Source of the DNA: Mycobacterium sp. SMC-4
GTDB lineage: Bacteria > Actinomycetota > Actinomycetes > Mycobacteriales > Mycobacteriaceae
DNA length: 64,000 bases
Direction: 5' to 3'
NCBI RefSeq assembly: GCF_025263265.1
Contig: NZ_CP079869.1
Span: 310,001-374,000, forward strand
In this document: piece by piece, positions 45,551 to 53,826 of the stretch
How positions within the stretch are numbered: position 1 is the stretch's first letter
Layout: each line of letters opens with the position of its first letter
Translations under genes and position numbers: made by a program
Notes under the pieces: model-generated
Database searches by the model: none
The model's input: the letters and a program-made list of their open reading frames with translations, nothing else
What the model was told of the DNA's origin: nothing

Positions 45551-47485
45551 TTACACCGAGACCGTCTGCGCGGCCGGCTGCCGGGTCGGGGTGATCCGTC
45601 CGATGACGCCCTTGACCGAGGCGCGGTCCAGCAGCTCCTGGTAGAAGTCAGCCGACACCGTGCGCTCGCGGGTGAGCAGGAAGCCGCTCACACCGGTCGG
45701 GTCGGTGACGATTGCCCACTGATAGTCGGGGTCGAGGTCGACGATCCAGTAGTTGCCGGGCGGCCGGGCCGAGGCCGACCCGAAGAACCGGACGTTGAGC
45801 TTGTTGTTGGCCGGATCTACCGGCAGCGCGGAGCCGGTGATCGACGACTTCGGTCCGTTGTTGACGAAGTAATTGCCGGAGTTCTCGACTCTGATCGAGC
45901 CGTCGGGGTTGAGGCTGTAGACGGCCGTGGTGTTCACCAGTCCGAGGGAGAAGAACTGCTTGACGCTGCCCACCTCGTACCAGGTGCCCAGGTATTGGGT
46001 GAGGTCGACGACCGGTGGCGGTGCCAGCACCACCCCGGCGGCGTCGCCCAGCACGATGTACTGGTCGGGCGCGCCGTAGATCCCGGTGCCGTCCAGTGGT
46101 CCGAGTCCCTGGTACATATCGTTGATCCAGCCGGTGGACAACGTGTAGGTGGCCGCGGTGTTGCCGGGCGGGGAGAACCCCGTCGCCAATTGTGCGAAGA
46201 AGTCGAAGAGCGCGTTGCCGCCGATCAACGCGTCGGCGTGGGAACCGCGTGCCAGCGTCACTCCGACGAACTGACCGGGTCGCGCGGCCACCAGTTCATT
46301 GGTGGTGGCGCCGTTGGAGTTCCACGCCGCCGACGGCGACGCAATCTGATAGACCGGGATGAACGGGTCGTCCAGACTCTCCAGCGCACCGGTCAGCCTT
46401 CCCTGCCAGGCGACTCCGTCGTACATCACGACCCCACGCAGGCTGCCGTCGTTGAGCAGGTCCGCGGCGTAGTACCCGCCGACCGAGGTGGCGAAGCCGC
46501 CGCCGGCGGATTGGCCGGACAGCACGAAGCTCTGCGGCAGTACGCCCTGAAAGCCGGCTGCGGTCGCGCTGGTGGTCAGCGACGCACGATCGCCGAGGAA
46601 CATCGTGGCCACGCCCTGTTGCATCGGCACGCCGTTGATCCAGCAGCCTGAGCAGAACAGGCCCGGCAGCGAAGGCAGGTTGGGCGCCACCACGATGCTG
46701 TTGGTCTGCTGAGCCAGCGTGCGGGCCAACGCAGACAGCGCCGACTTCTCCCCGAGGAAGCCGTGCTGCAACCAGATCACACCGGTGGCGGTCACCGAGC
46801 CGTCCGCCTGCGTCGGCAGGTACCAGTCTGCGCGCGCGGTGTAGGTCCGGGTCCCCACCGGAATGGTCAGCGGGGCCCGCGACGTCTTGACGCCGGTCAC
46901 CGGGCCGTCGGCCGCATTGATCGAGACGGCCGCCTCGGTGGACACCGACCGTTGCTCAGTCGGCACTGTCAGCGCGGCGGGGATCACCGGGCCCGCGGTG
47001 GTCGACTCGGTGTCGGACACTGCGCGCCGGCGGGTCTCGCGGGGCTCCTCGGAGGTGGTGACCGGGACAGCCGCCGCCGGGGGGTTCGCGGCTGTCCCGG
47101 TGGTCGGTGCGGCAGGTTCGGACACCTCGTCGGCGTCGTCTGCGGGGTCCTGCCGGAGGGTGTATGCCCGGCCGGTCCGGGCAGGTTCGGTGTCGTCGTC
47201 GGAGTCGGCATCATCAGATATGGCCGTGCTGCGCAGCGCGGCAGAGCGCGGAGCCGCTGCCGGGTCGGCCGAGGACACCGAGGACAAAGATGCGTCTGCC
47301 TCAGCCGTCCGGGAAACGTCGGCACGCGAAGACGAGTCGGAGTCTGTGGACCGATCGGTGGATCGGCTCGCCGAGCCTGCCCCGTCGGAGGTATCGGCTG
47401 CTGCGACACCGGCGCCGGCGCCGAGCGCCAGACAGGCCCCCGCGGCTGCCGAGCCCAGCCAGAGCAGACAACGTCGTGAAGTCAC
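45551..47485 (-). CDS. Secreted alpha/beta hydrolase fused to a C-terminal lipocalin
   Basis: A 644-residue exported protein with three parts: a signal peptide (about 1-30, ending GVAAA), a Ser/Asp/Ala-rich disordered region (31-190), an alpha/beta hydrolase (about 195-480) with oxyanion LQHGFLGEK, nucleophile S326 (SGQSAGGG) and a likely His at 416 (RGSHAD), and a Blc-type lipocalin (494-644) starting DLTQYLGTWYEVGSVKQFF with the GxW motif (W502) and ending in SGFLLTRERTVSADFYQELLDRA. Lipocalins bind single lipids, so the fusion suggests a secreted lipid esterase with its own lipid carrier. Two palindromes lie in the divergent region. Confidence 0.88.
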   Translation of the reverse strand: MTSRRCLLWLGSAAAGACLALGAGAGVAAADTSDGAGSASRSTDRSTDSDSSSRADVSRTAEADASLSSVSSADPAAAPRSAALRSTAISDDADSDDDTEPARTGRAYTLRQDPADDADEVSEPAAPTTGTAANPPAAAVPVTTSEEPRETRRRAVSDTESTTAGPVIPAALTVPTEQRSVSTEAAVSINAADGPVTGVKTSRAPLTIPVGTRTYTARADWYLPTQADGSVTATGVIWLQHGFLGEKSALSALARTLAQQTNSIVVAPNLPSLPGLFCSGCWINGVPMQQGVATMFLGDRASLTTSATAAGFQGVLPQSFVLSGQSAGGGFATSVGGYYAADLLNDGSLRGVVMYDGVAWQGRLTGALESLDDPFIPVYQIASPSAAWNSNGATTNELVAARPGQFVGVTLARGSHADALIGGNALFDFFAQLATGFSPPGNTAATYTLSTGWINDMYQGLGPLDGTGIYGAPDQYIVLGDAAGVVLAPPPVVDLTQYLGTWYEVGSVKQFFSLGLVNTTAVYSLNPDGSIRVENSGNYFVNNGPKSSITGSALPVDPANNKLNVRFFGSASARPPGNYWIVDLDPDYQWAIVTDPTGVSGFLLTRERTVSADFYQELLDRASVKGVIGRITPTRQPAAQTVSV

Positions 47486-47497
47486 GGGCCGGAATGT

Positions 47498-47550
47498 AAC
47501 CGAGCAACTTCGGTTGCCACAGTGAATTGTCGCAAACGTCAGATTGACGT
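47498..47550. promoter_or_regulatory. Two inverted repeats in a divergent promoter region
   Basis: AACCGA-N6-TCGGTT (47498-47515) and ACGTCA-GAT-TGACGT (47536-47550) are both perfect. They lie 12 and 50 bp upstream of the hydrolase-lipocalin start and 109-160 bp from the flavodoxin-like gene, suggesting repressor or activator sites. No regulator gene adjoins. Confidence 0.45.
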
Positions 47551-47658
47551 CATATCGAGCTGCGAGCCGGCACAGGTCGACACCCTGTGCTCACCGGCCG
47601 AGTGGGCGATACTGGACTGGCGCGACGAGAACCCCATCTTCCAGCGAGAAAGAGCCAT

Positions 47659-48378
47659 ATGACGGCATCTGCAGCCCCCGATTTCACCGGCCTGAAGGCC
47701 ATGTTCATCAACTGCACGTTGAAGCGATCACCCGAGGTGAGCAACACCCAGGGATTGGTGGATCGCAGTGTTGCGCTGATGCGCAGCAACGGTGTCGAGG
47801 TCGATCAGATCCGTGCTGTGGACCACGACATCGCCGTGGGCGTCCGGCCGGACATGACCGAGTACGGCTGGGAGACCGACGAATGGCCTGCACTGCTGCA
47901 GCGAGTGCTGGCAGCCGACATTCTCGTGCTGGCCGGCCCCATCTGGCTGGGTGACAACAGCTCGGTGATGCGCCATGTGATCGAGCGGCTCTACGGCTAT
48001 TCCGGTGTGCTCAACGACGCGGGCCAGTACGCGTACTACGGCCGGGTGGGCGGTTGCCTGCTCACCGGCAACGAGGATGGTGTCAAGCACTGTGCGATGA
48101 GCATCCTCTACAGCCTGCAGCACATCGGATACACCGTCCCGCCTCAGGCGGATGCCGGATGGATGGGTGAAGCCGGTCCCGGTCCGTCGTATCTGGACGA
48201 GGGTTCCGGCGGGCCGGATAACGATTTCGTCAACCGCAACACCACGTTTCTCACCTACAACCTGATGCACATGGCCAAACTGCTCAAGGGTGCGGGTGGG
48301 TTCCCGGCGTACGGGAACCAACGCTCGGAGTGGGACGCCGGTTGCCATTTCGGCTACGAGAATCCCGAATACCGCTAG
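47659..48378 (+). CDS. Flavodoxin-like NAD(P)H-dependent FMN reductase
   Basis: A 239-residue protein of the flavodoxin fold (NADPH-dependent FMN reductase type): KAMFINCTLKRSPEVSNTQGLVDRSVALMRSNG is the phosphate-binding region, LVLAGPIWLGDNSSVMRHVIERL the flavin-binding 90-loop and YYGRVGGCLLTGNEDGVKHC the third FMN region. It probably reduces quinones or flavins with NAD(P)H. The ATG at 47659 follows GAGAAAGAG; the upstream frame is not conserved-looking. Overlaps the DUF2867-like gene tail by four bases. Confidence 0.87.
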   Translation: MTASAAPDFTGLKAMFINCTLKRSPEVSNTQGLVDRSVALMRSNGVEVDQIRAVDHDIAVGVRPDMTEYGWETDEWPALLQRVLAADILVLAGPIWLGDNSSVMRHVIERLYGYSGVLNDAGQYAYYGRVGGCLLTGNEDGVKHCAMSILYSLQHIGYTVPPQADAGWMGEAGPGPSYLDEGSGGPDNDFVNRNTTFLTYNLMHMAKLLKGAGGFPAYGNQRSEWDAGCHFGYENPEYR

Positions 48379-48836
48379 CGCGCACAGTTCTCCAACAGGC
48401 GCGGCGCCAGGGCCCGGTGCACAGGTCCGAGGGCCTGCCAGACGATGTGGGCGGCCGGGTGGCGATACTCGAGGTAGGTCGACAGCGTCGCGAACTGATT
48501 GTCGCGGCGCAACTCCAGCAGGCCGTTCATCAGCGGACCGTGTGCCTGCAACGCGACCATTCCGGCTTCAGCGGCCACGACCTGCCAGCCCATCACGTGC
48601 TGAGGGGAGCTGAACGGCCCGAGATCGAATCGCAGCAGATGTCGGTGTGCCCACAGCACCAGCTGGTTTCCCAGCCCGGGCGCAGACCCCGTCCCGGCAC
48701 GGAAGAGCTGCTCGGCGTCGCGTCGGTCTTCCGTCGGCAGTGGGATCCGGAAGGCGTCGGCGTAATCCGGCGCCGCGCTGCCCGGTAGTGACCTCTCGGG
48801 TGGCGGTGTCGTCCGCTGGGCGCCGAACAGCTTCAT
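48375..48836 (-). CDS. DUF2867-like protein
   Basis: A 153-residue soluble protein: PDYADAFRIPLPTEDRRDAEQLFRAG at the N-terminus, WQVVAAEAGMVALQAHGPLMNGLLELRRDNQFATLSTYLEYRHPAAHIVWQALGPVHRALAPRLLENC at the C-terminus. The pattern resembles DUF2867, a START-like group of unknown role; the assignment is moderate. Last of four same-strand genes downstream of a TetR regulator. ATG at 48836 chosen for the GGAGGAAGAC ahead of it (reading the minus strand). Confidence 0.7.
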   Translation of the reverse strand: MKLFGAQRTTPPPERSLPGSAAPDYADAFRIPLPTEDRRDAEQLFRAGTGSAPGLGNQLVLWAHRHLLRFDLGPFSSPQHVMGWQVVAAEAGMVALQAHGPLMNGLLELRRDNQFATLSTYLEYRHPAAHIVWQALGPVHRALAPRLLENCAR

Positions 48837-48868
48837 GTCTTCCTCCAGATCAGTTGTGCGAGTTGCTT

Positions 48869-49225
48869 TCAGGACGACGCCGTGGCAGGCCAATACTCCA
48901 CGACCTTGCCGTTGCGCAACCTCAGGATGTCGTTGCCGGTGAACCGCGTCTCGCCCCTGGCACTGCTGCCAACGCCGGTCCAGCGCCCGATGACATAATC
49001 GCCGTCGACAAGAGGTCCGAGGTCGACAGCGAAATCCAGCTTTTCGAACATCGAATGTGTCTGCGCCACGACTGATTCCAGACCCGCCGGTCCTTCCACA
49101 TCCCCGGTGGGCCAGTGACCGACGAAGGCGGCATCGATCAGGTCCGGCGTGATGACCCGGCGCCGCCAGACTGCGTCAATCCACTCGTGATACAGCGACT
49201 CTGCATGCTCCCGCGGCATCGACAT
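48869..49225 (-). CDS. SnoaL-like polyketide cyclase family protein
   Basis: A 118-residue protein of the SnoaL-like ester cyclase type: SLYHEWIDAVWRRRVITPDLIDAAFVGHWP, LESVVAQTHSMFEKLDFAVDLGPLVDGDYVIGRWTGVGSSARGETRFTGNDILRLRNGKVVEYWP. The terminal RLRNGKVVEYW is the hallmark. Function is a small-molecule cyclase/hydrolase or binding protein. Middle gene of the TetR-linked unit. Confidence 0.85.
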   Translation of the reverse strand: MSMPREHAESLYHEWIDAVWRRRVITPDLIDAAFVGHWPTGDVEGPAGLESVVAQTHSMFEKLDFAVDLGPLVDGDYVIGRWTGVGSSARGETRFTGNDILRLRNGKVVEYWPATASS

Positions 49226-49254
49226 GGTTTGCGCCCCTTTCGATGTCCTGACGA

Positions 49255-49614
49255 CTACACAAGAAAGCTGTATATCCCGGTGGCGACGCAGATCGTGAGC
49301 ATCCCGGTGGCGTTGAGCACCAGGTTGCGACCGAAGTCGCGGGCACGGACGTGCGCCGCGATCGCCAGGACGAAGTAGAGGACCAGGGCTGCGCAGGTGA
49401 GGGCGGCGAGATAGGGAATCCACAATCCGGCCAGCAGTCCGGCAGCGGCCGCGAACTTGATCGGCGGCATGATCCACCACCAGCGACGAGGCCAGCGCAC
49501 GTTGTCGAAGCAGTCGGCGATGAAGGCCATCGGTTTGACGCACATCAACCCGTCGACAAGCTGGATCAACGCCAGCACGATGACGGGCCACTGCGGGTCG
49601 GGAAGGGTCGTCAC
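49255..49614 (-). CDS. DoxX-like membrane protein
   Basis: A 119-residue protein with four membrane spans (VIVLALIQLVDGLMCVKPM, WWIMPPIKFAAAAGLLAGLW, LAALTCAALVLYFVLAIAAH, LNATGMLTICVATGIYSFLV). The combination of spans with HVRARD is typical of DoxX-like_2 proteins. Relatives accompany redox or oxidative-stress systems. First gene after the TetR gene; a near-perfect 25-bp palindrome overlies its promoter. Confidence 0.8.
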   Translation of the reverse strand: MTTLPDPQWPVIVLALIQLVDGLMCVKPMAFIADCFDNVRWPRRWWWIMPPIKFAAAAGLLAGLWIPYLAALTCAALVLYFVLAIAAHVRARDFGRNLVLNATGMLTICVATGIYSFLV

Positions 49615-49646
49615 GAGGCCACCTCTGTTGTGCGTCGTTAGCTACC

Positions 49647-49671
49647 AACATACGGTACGGTACGGTATGTT
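49647..49671. promoter_or_regulatory. 25-bp near-perfect palindrome, TetR operator
   Basis: The element starts AACATACGGTAC and ends GGTATGTT; against its own complement 22 of 25 positions match, and the core is three tandem ACGGT units. It lies 33-57 bp upstream of the DoxX-like start and 46 bp after the TetR stop. Related AGACGGT elements (50330-50336 and 50348-50354) precede the TetR gene itself, so autoregulation is likely. Confidence 0.75.
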
Positions 49672-49716
49672 ACGAAGGCAAGGGGTGGGAAGGTGACGGG
49701 CTCGGATTACCGGTAG

Positions 49717-50310
49717 TCAGCCACCGGGGGCGGAGGCGCCGCCGGCGAGGCCAGGCACCAGCGGCAGCAGAAGCTCGAAGACGCCGCGCAGTTCGTTCGC
49801 GTCGATGGGTGGGACGACCACCGCGGCGCCGACCGCGACCAGGTAGGGCAGCAGCGCAGCCAATCGGGCCTCGCCGTCAGTGCCGACGAAGGGGCGCCAG
49901 ACGCGCTGCAGGGCGGCCAGCCTCGCACGGTCGATCCGGGCCTGGACGGCCTGCACGTCACGATCCCAGGTGGCCCACGCTCGGACGGCGACCTCTAGTT
50001 CCGGCTGGTAGAGCCCCGGCCGGTCAGGTACCACGAACTGGGTGAGGCGGGTCAGGGTGGCGTGTACGTCTCCGGTGGCAGAGGCGTCGTCGATTGCGTG
50101 CTCCAGGCCGTCGGTTGCCATCTTCTCGTAGTAGGCGAGCAGCTCACGCTTGTAGGCCGCGGCACCGTCGAAATGGTGGTGAAAGGAGCCCTTGGACAGC
50201 TTGAGCCGCGCGGAGATCCGGTCGATGCGCACGGCCTCGGCGCCTTCGCCGGCCAACATCTGGATCCCGGCGTCGAGCCAACGCTGCCGGGCATCGGTGC
50301 GAGCGCCCAC
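49717..50310 (-). CDS. TetR-family repressor
   Basis: A 197-residue TetR regulator with helix-turn-helix RIDRISARLKLSKGSFHHHFDGAAAYKREL and a helical ligand domain (FVVPDRPGLYQPELEVAVRAWATWD). It sits upstream of DoxX-like, SnoaL and DUF2867-like genes on the same strand and probably represses them through the 49647 palindrome. Ligand unknown; a lipophilic or electrophilic molecule would fit the effectors. Confidence 0.9.
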   Translation of the reverse strand: MGARTDARQRWLDAGIQMLAGEGAEAVRIDRISARLKLSKGSFHHHFDGAAAYKRELLAYYEKMATDGLEHAIDDASATGDVHATLTRLTQFVVPDRPGLYQPELEVAVRAWATWDRDVQAVQARIDRARLAALQRVWRPFVGTDGEARLAALLPYLVAVGAAVVVPPIDANELRGVFELLLPLVPGLAGGASAPGG

Positions 50311-50402
50311 AGCGACCTCCGGAAATACTAGACGGTTTGGTATGGCAAGACGGTAGCATCGCGCCGTGCGTTACCGGCCCGTCGACAGCGGCGTGAGCGT
50401 GG

Positions 50403-50951
50403 CTAGAGCGGGTGCGACCGAGTGTCGCCGAAACACGGCGGTCCCCAGAGTCCACGTTGGGCGCTGCGGGCCTCCTGTTCGGCGGCTGCTATCTGGCCGA
50501 ACAGGCTGACCGGGTTGCCGGCATAGACGTAGGACCGAGCCGCACCGGCGCGCGCCGCTTCGATGCTGTAGTTCCAGCCGCCAGCCTTCACGAGGTAGGC
50601 CAGCGTGCGGCCATAGCGGTCGGTTCTGTCCTGTGTCGGGTCGGGCACGAACGCCACCCGCTGCCCCAACAGGTTCTGCTCGGCAAACTCTGTAGCCTCA
50701 GCGCCCCAACAGCCCACCGAATAGCCGGGTCGCTTGGTCTCCGGAGTGTCGATACCCAGCACGCGGATCCGGAGCCGACCGCGAACGTCGTCGCGTATGT
50801 CGATGGTGTCTCCGTCGACGACCCGCAACACGGTCGCGGTGACCGCTTGTGGGTCGGCCCTCGCCGGGGGCGGCGAGAGTAGAACAGCCAAAGCCGTGAT
50901 CGCCACGACAGCAACTGCGGACAATCGGAAACTATTGTTGCCCAGATGCAT
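50403..50951 (-). CDS. Secreted thermonuclease-like (SNase) nuclease
   Basis: A 182-residue staphylococcal-nuclease-fold protein with a signal peptide (residues 1-32, AVAVVAITALAVLLSPPPARA). Active-site residues correspond well: D46 (VVDGDTI), R63 (RIRVLG), D68 and T69 with E71 (IDTPETK), R115 (DRYGRTLAY). SNase enzymes cut DNA and RNA and need Ca2+. The ATG at 50951 is chosen; a GTG at 50972 would overlap the stop of the excalibur gene. The two form a short operon. Confidence 0.88.
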   Translation of the reverse strand: MHLGNNSFRLSAVAVVAITALAVLLSPPPARADPQAVTATVLRVVDGDTIDIRDDVRGRLRIRVLGIDTPETKRPGYSVGCWGAEATEFAEQNLLGQRVAFVPDPTQDRTDRYGRTLAYLVKAGGWNYSIEAARAGAARSYVYAGNPVSLFGQIAAAEQEARSAQRGLWGPPCFGDTRSHPL

Positions 50952-50961
50952 TGAGTAGGGG

Positions 50962-51156
50962 TTAGCTCTCACAACCGATGCCGTCGCGGTCTCGGTCCAG
51001 GTGCTCGCCGTAGTACTCCGAGGTCGAGGGAATGTTGGTGTACCCCGCTTCGCGCGCCTCGGTGCAGTTGCGGAACGGTGCGGCGCTCGCGGCCGGGGCC
51101 AGGCTGACGGCGATCACTCCGGCCAGCATGCCGGCTGCGATCAACGAACGAATCAT
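50962..51156 (-). CDS. Secreted excalibur (Ca2+-binding) domain protein
   Basis: A 64-residue exported protein: signal peptide MIRSLIAAGMLAGVIAVSLAPAASA and an excalibur domain FRNCTEAREAGYTNIPSTSEYYGEHLDRDRDGIGCE. The DRDRDG loop is an EF-hand-like calcium site and the two cysteines bracket it. Excalibur domains often sit near SNase-like nucleases, as here with the nuclease gene directly downstream. ATG at 51156 preceded by GGGGGAGCA on the minus strand. Confidence 0.9.
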   Translation of the reverse strand: MIRSLIAAGMLAGVIAVSLAPAASAAPFRNCTEAREAGYTNIPSTSEYYGEHLDRDRDGIGCES

Positions 51157-51373
51157 GGGTTGCTCCCCCCAGTTGTCCTGGTGTGATGGCTCCCCCGAGC
51201 AGCAAAAGACTAGTCGGGTGGGGGCCGCGGCGACAAGTCCCCGGGACGGACTCCGAGCGGTCGGATCGGCGATGAGCATCGGCAAAACCGGCAGGTCGCG
51301 TCCATGCCCCGGCGATACTTGAGCGGATGCGGTGCGGTGTTGTCGTGCCGCAGGAGTGAGTGGGGGCTGGCCG

Positions 51374-52789
51374 ATGGACCCGCTGGAGCCGCTCGACGCG
51401 GCGATGATGACTGCGGAGTTGCTCTCCGAGCCGCTGCACACCGCGGCGGTTCTGGTCTTGTGTCCGCCGTCGGAGGCCCAAGCCGACTACGTCGAGGAGA
51501 TCTACCGCAACGCGTTGACCGAAGCCACCCCACTGGATCCGAGATTTCGCCGCCACCCGCACCTGGGGGTCGACACAGCGGGGGTGTGGGTGTGGCAGAT
51601 CGTCGACGACGTGGACATGGCCGAGCACCTGCGACGCCGCACACTGCCCGCCGGAGCTGACCGCGATGCCTTATGGAAGCTCGTCAGCGACTTGCACAGC
51701 GAGCCGTTGGAACGGTCGCGGCCGATGTGGATGGCCTATCTCATCGACGGCTTGGCCGATGGCCGCTTCGCGTTCTACATCAAGGTGCATCACACCCTGA
51801 TCGACGGGGTTGCCGGGCTGGCGATGATCGCCGACGCCCTGACCACCGACCCCGACCGACGGTCGATGCCGCCGATCTATGCCGACCCCGACCGGCATTC
51901 CGTCCCGGCGGCGACCACCCGACGCGGACGAATTCCCAACCCGGTGACGCTGATCCGGTCGACGCTCAACAGCGTCGCCTCGGGACTGCAGACCGTCGGC
52001 CAGGTCGCCCTTGGTGAACTGTCGACGGTGGCGGCCGGCCTCGGGGGAGGAGCCGCAGTGTTGCCGTTCGACGCGCCGTACACCCGGTTCAACGGGCCGG
52101 TCGGACCGCTCCGGACCTTCGCTGGAGCCAGCTGGCCGAAGTCTCGCATCCGTGCTGTCCAGGCGGCTGCGGGAGTCACGGGCAACGACGTGCTGACCGC
52201 CGTGGTGGCGGGGGTGCTGCGAGAGTGGTTGCTCGCGCGCGACGAGTTGCCCAACTCCTCGCTGGTCGCGATCTGCCCGGTGACGGTGCGTGGCCGTGAG
52301 CGAGCCGCAGCGGAGGACGAACACGCCAACCTGTTCGGGCTGCAGTTGTGTCGGCTGGGCACCGATCTGGCCGACCCCGTTGAGCGGCTGGAGCACATCC
52401 ACCGCGGGATGTCCTGGGCAAAACGCCAGGTCGCCGGTCGTGGGGCGAATGCGTCGACGGTGCTCCTCGCGCCGAGTATCGCGCTGACCGTGTTGACGGC
52501 CAACGTGCCGTTCACGTCGCGCATACGGCGCGGCTACAACGTCTCGATCTCCGGAGTGCCCGGGCCCAGTGACGAGATGTACTGGAATGGAGCACATCTG
52601 GAGGAGATCTATCCGGTGTCTACCGCAATCGACGGGCAGGCGCTGAACGTGACGATGTGTTCCTATGCCGATCGGGTGACGTTCGGGTATATCTCGGGCC
52701 GAGACGTGGTCCCCGACATCGAGTCACTTGTCGCGTTGACCGAGCGTGCGCTCAGTGAGCTGGAGACCGCCACCGGGGCCTCAGCGTGA
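51374..52789 (+). CDS. WS/DGAT-family acyltransferase
   Basis: A 471-residue wax ester synthase/diacylglycerol acyltransferase-type enzyme. The catalytic motif is HHTLIDG (HHxxxDG), with GRFAFYIKVHH before it; PLDAAMMTAELLSEPLH at the N-terminus and YNVSISGVPGP with YPVSTAIDGQALNVTMCSYADRVTFGYISG in the C-terminal half (NVPGP-type and family terminal motifs). Members esterify acyl-CoA to diacylglycerol or fatty alcohol; mycobacteria hold many paralogues. ATG at 51374 is seven bases after GGGGG; a GTG at 51356 would add six residues. Confidence 0.9.
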   Translation: MDPLEPLDAAMMTAELLSEPLHTAAVLVLCPPSEAQADYVEEIYRNALTEATPLDPRFRRHPHLGVDTAGVWVWQIVDDVDMAEHLRRRTLPAGADRDALWKLVSDLHSEPLERSRPMWMAYLIDGLADGRFAFYIKVHHTLIDGVAGLAMIADALTTDPDRRSMPPIYADPDRHSVPAATTRRGRIPNPVTLIRSTLNSVASGLQTVGQVALGELSTVAAGLGGGAAVLPFDAPYTRFNGPVGPLRTFAGASWPKSRIRAVQAAAGVTGNDVLTAVVAGVLREWLLARDELPNSSLVAICPVTVRGRERAAAEDEHANLFGLQLCRLGTDLADPVERLEHIHRGMSWAKRQVAGRGANASTVLLAPSIALTVLTANVPFTSRIRRGYNVSISGVPGPSDEMYWNGAHLEEIYPVSTAIDGQALNVTMCSYADRVTFGYISGRDVVPDIESLVALTERALSELETATGASA

Positions 52790-52811
52790 GTCCGGCCGGG
52801 ACCGTTCGTCG

Positions 52812-52885
52812 TGGAGCCGGTGACGGGAATCGAACCCGCGTATTCAGCTTGGGAAGCTGATGTTCTGCCATTGAACTACACCGGC
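52812..52885 (-). tRNA. glyU: tRNA-Gly(CCC), CCA encoded
   Basis: Read on the minus strand: acceptor GCCGGTG pairs with CACCGGC, the D arm is GTTC...GAAC, the anticodon stem TCAGC/GCTGA encloses the loop TTCCCAA with anticodon CCC, the T arm CGGGT-TCGATTC-CCG is present, and the discriminator T is followed by an encoded CCA (52814 to 52812). It sits just upstream of dcd, as in M. tuberculosis. Confidence 0.96.
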
Positions 52886-53033
52886 ATGGTCGAACAGGAA
52901 GGCTAGCACTGAACGGACGGCGCAGGTCACCAGGGGCGGGAGCGTCCAACGTCGAGTTGTGTCCCGGAACTGGCCGCCGACAGGTACACAAGTCAACACT
53001 CGGCGAGGAACGCCCGACCGTTACGCTCGTGCC

Positions 53034-53606
53034 GTGCTGCTCTCCGACCGAGACCTCCGCGCCGAGATCGACGCCGGAAGGTTGGGCCTGGACCCGTTCG
53101 ACGACAGCCTGATCCAGCCGTCCTCGGTCGACGTCCGCCTCGACAGCCTGTTCCGGGTGTTCAACAACACCCGCTACACCCACATCGATCCGGCCAAGCG
53201 CCAGGACGACCTCACCACCCTGGTGGAGCCCAAAGAAGGCGAACCGTTCGTGCTGCACCCCGGTGAGTTCGTGCTCGGTGCAACCCTGGAGCGCTGCACG
53301 CTGCCCGACGACCTGGCCGGCCGGTTGGAAGGCAAGTCCTCGCTGGGTCGCCTGGGCCTGCTGACCCACTCGACGGCCGGCTTCATCGACCCCGGCTTCT
53401 CCGGGCACATCACCTTGGAGCTGTCCAACGTGGCCAACCTGCCGATCACATTGTGGCCGGGAATGAAGATCGGCCAACTATGCCTGCTGCGCCTCACCAG
53501 TCCCGCCGAGCACCCCTATGGCAGCGCCGGCACCGGGTCGAAATATCAGGGTCAGCGCGGTCCCACGCCGTCGCGGTCGTACCAGAATTTCCTGCAGTCG
53601 AATTGA
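53034..53606 (+). CDS. dcd: dCTP deaminase (dUTP-forming, likely bifunctional DCD:DUT)
   Basis: A 190-residue enzyme, equal in length to M. tuberculosis Dcd and nearly identical along [25 protein letters not shown] and [37 protein letters not shown]. The catalytic Glu is E129 (HITLEL). It deaminates dCTP; the mycobacterial enzyme also hydrolyses the dUTP to dUMP, feeding thymidylate synthesis. The C-terminal lid [14 protein letters not shown] is present. GTG at 53034 gives the known N-terminus ([12 protein letters not shown]). Confidence 0.97.
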   Translation: MLLSDRDLRAEIDAGRLGLDPFDDSLIQPSSVDVRLDSLFRVFNNTRYTHIDPAKRQDDLTTLVEPKEGEPFVLHPGEFVLGATLERCTLPDDLAGRLEGKSSLGRLGLLTHSTAGFIDPGFSGHITLELSNVANLPITLWPGMKIGQLCLLRLTSPAEHPYGSAGTGSKYQGQRGPTPSRSYQNFLQSN

Positions 53607-53610
53607 CCCG

Positions 53611-53656
53611 AACGTCACTGAAAAAGTCACCCGCCGGACCGAGAAAACGTCACTGA
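53611..53656. repeat. 11-bp direct repeat after dcd
   Basis: AACGTCACTGA occurs at 53611-53621 and 53646-53656, 35 bp apart, in the dcd to DUF7159 spacer. Related GTCAC words follow at 53667. Significance unclear; possibly a tandem regulator site for the downstream gene. Confidence 0.4.
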
Positions 53657-53826
53657 CGAAACACCTGTCACGCGAGTACTGTCGAAAGCGCCTTCACCGC
53701 GTCAGCTAACCGCGTCGCTGTAACGCGATAGTTGAACATGCCGATGAAGTAACAAGGTGTCGGCTCGCCAGGCGGCTTCCCGGCGCGCAGAACGTACAAG
53801 CGCAGCAAATGTTTTGGAGGGGTGGA

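Noticed and set aside
45266..46651. 461-residue open frame opposite tctC and the hydrolase-lipocalin gene
   Set aside because: No motif, crosses two real genes on the other strand, composition of an antisense frame.
53607..53826. Possible small RNA or gene between dcd and the DUF7159-like gene
   Set aside because: Only an 11-bp direct repeat is seen; no hairpin-terminator pair or supported open frame.
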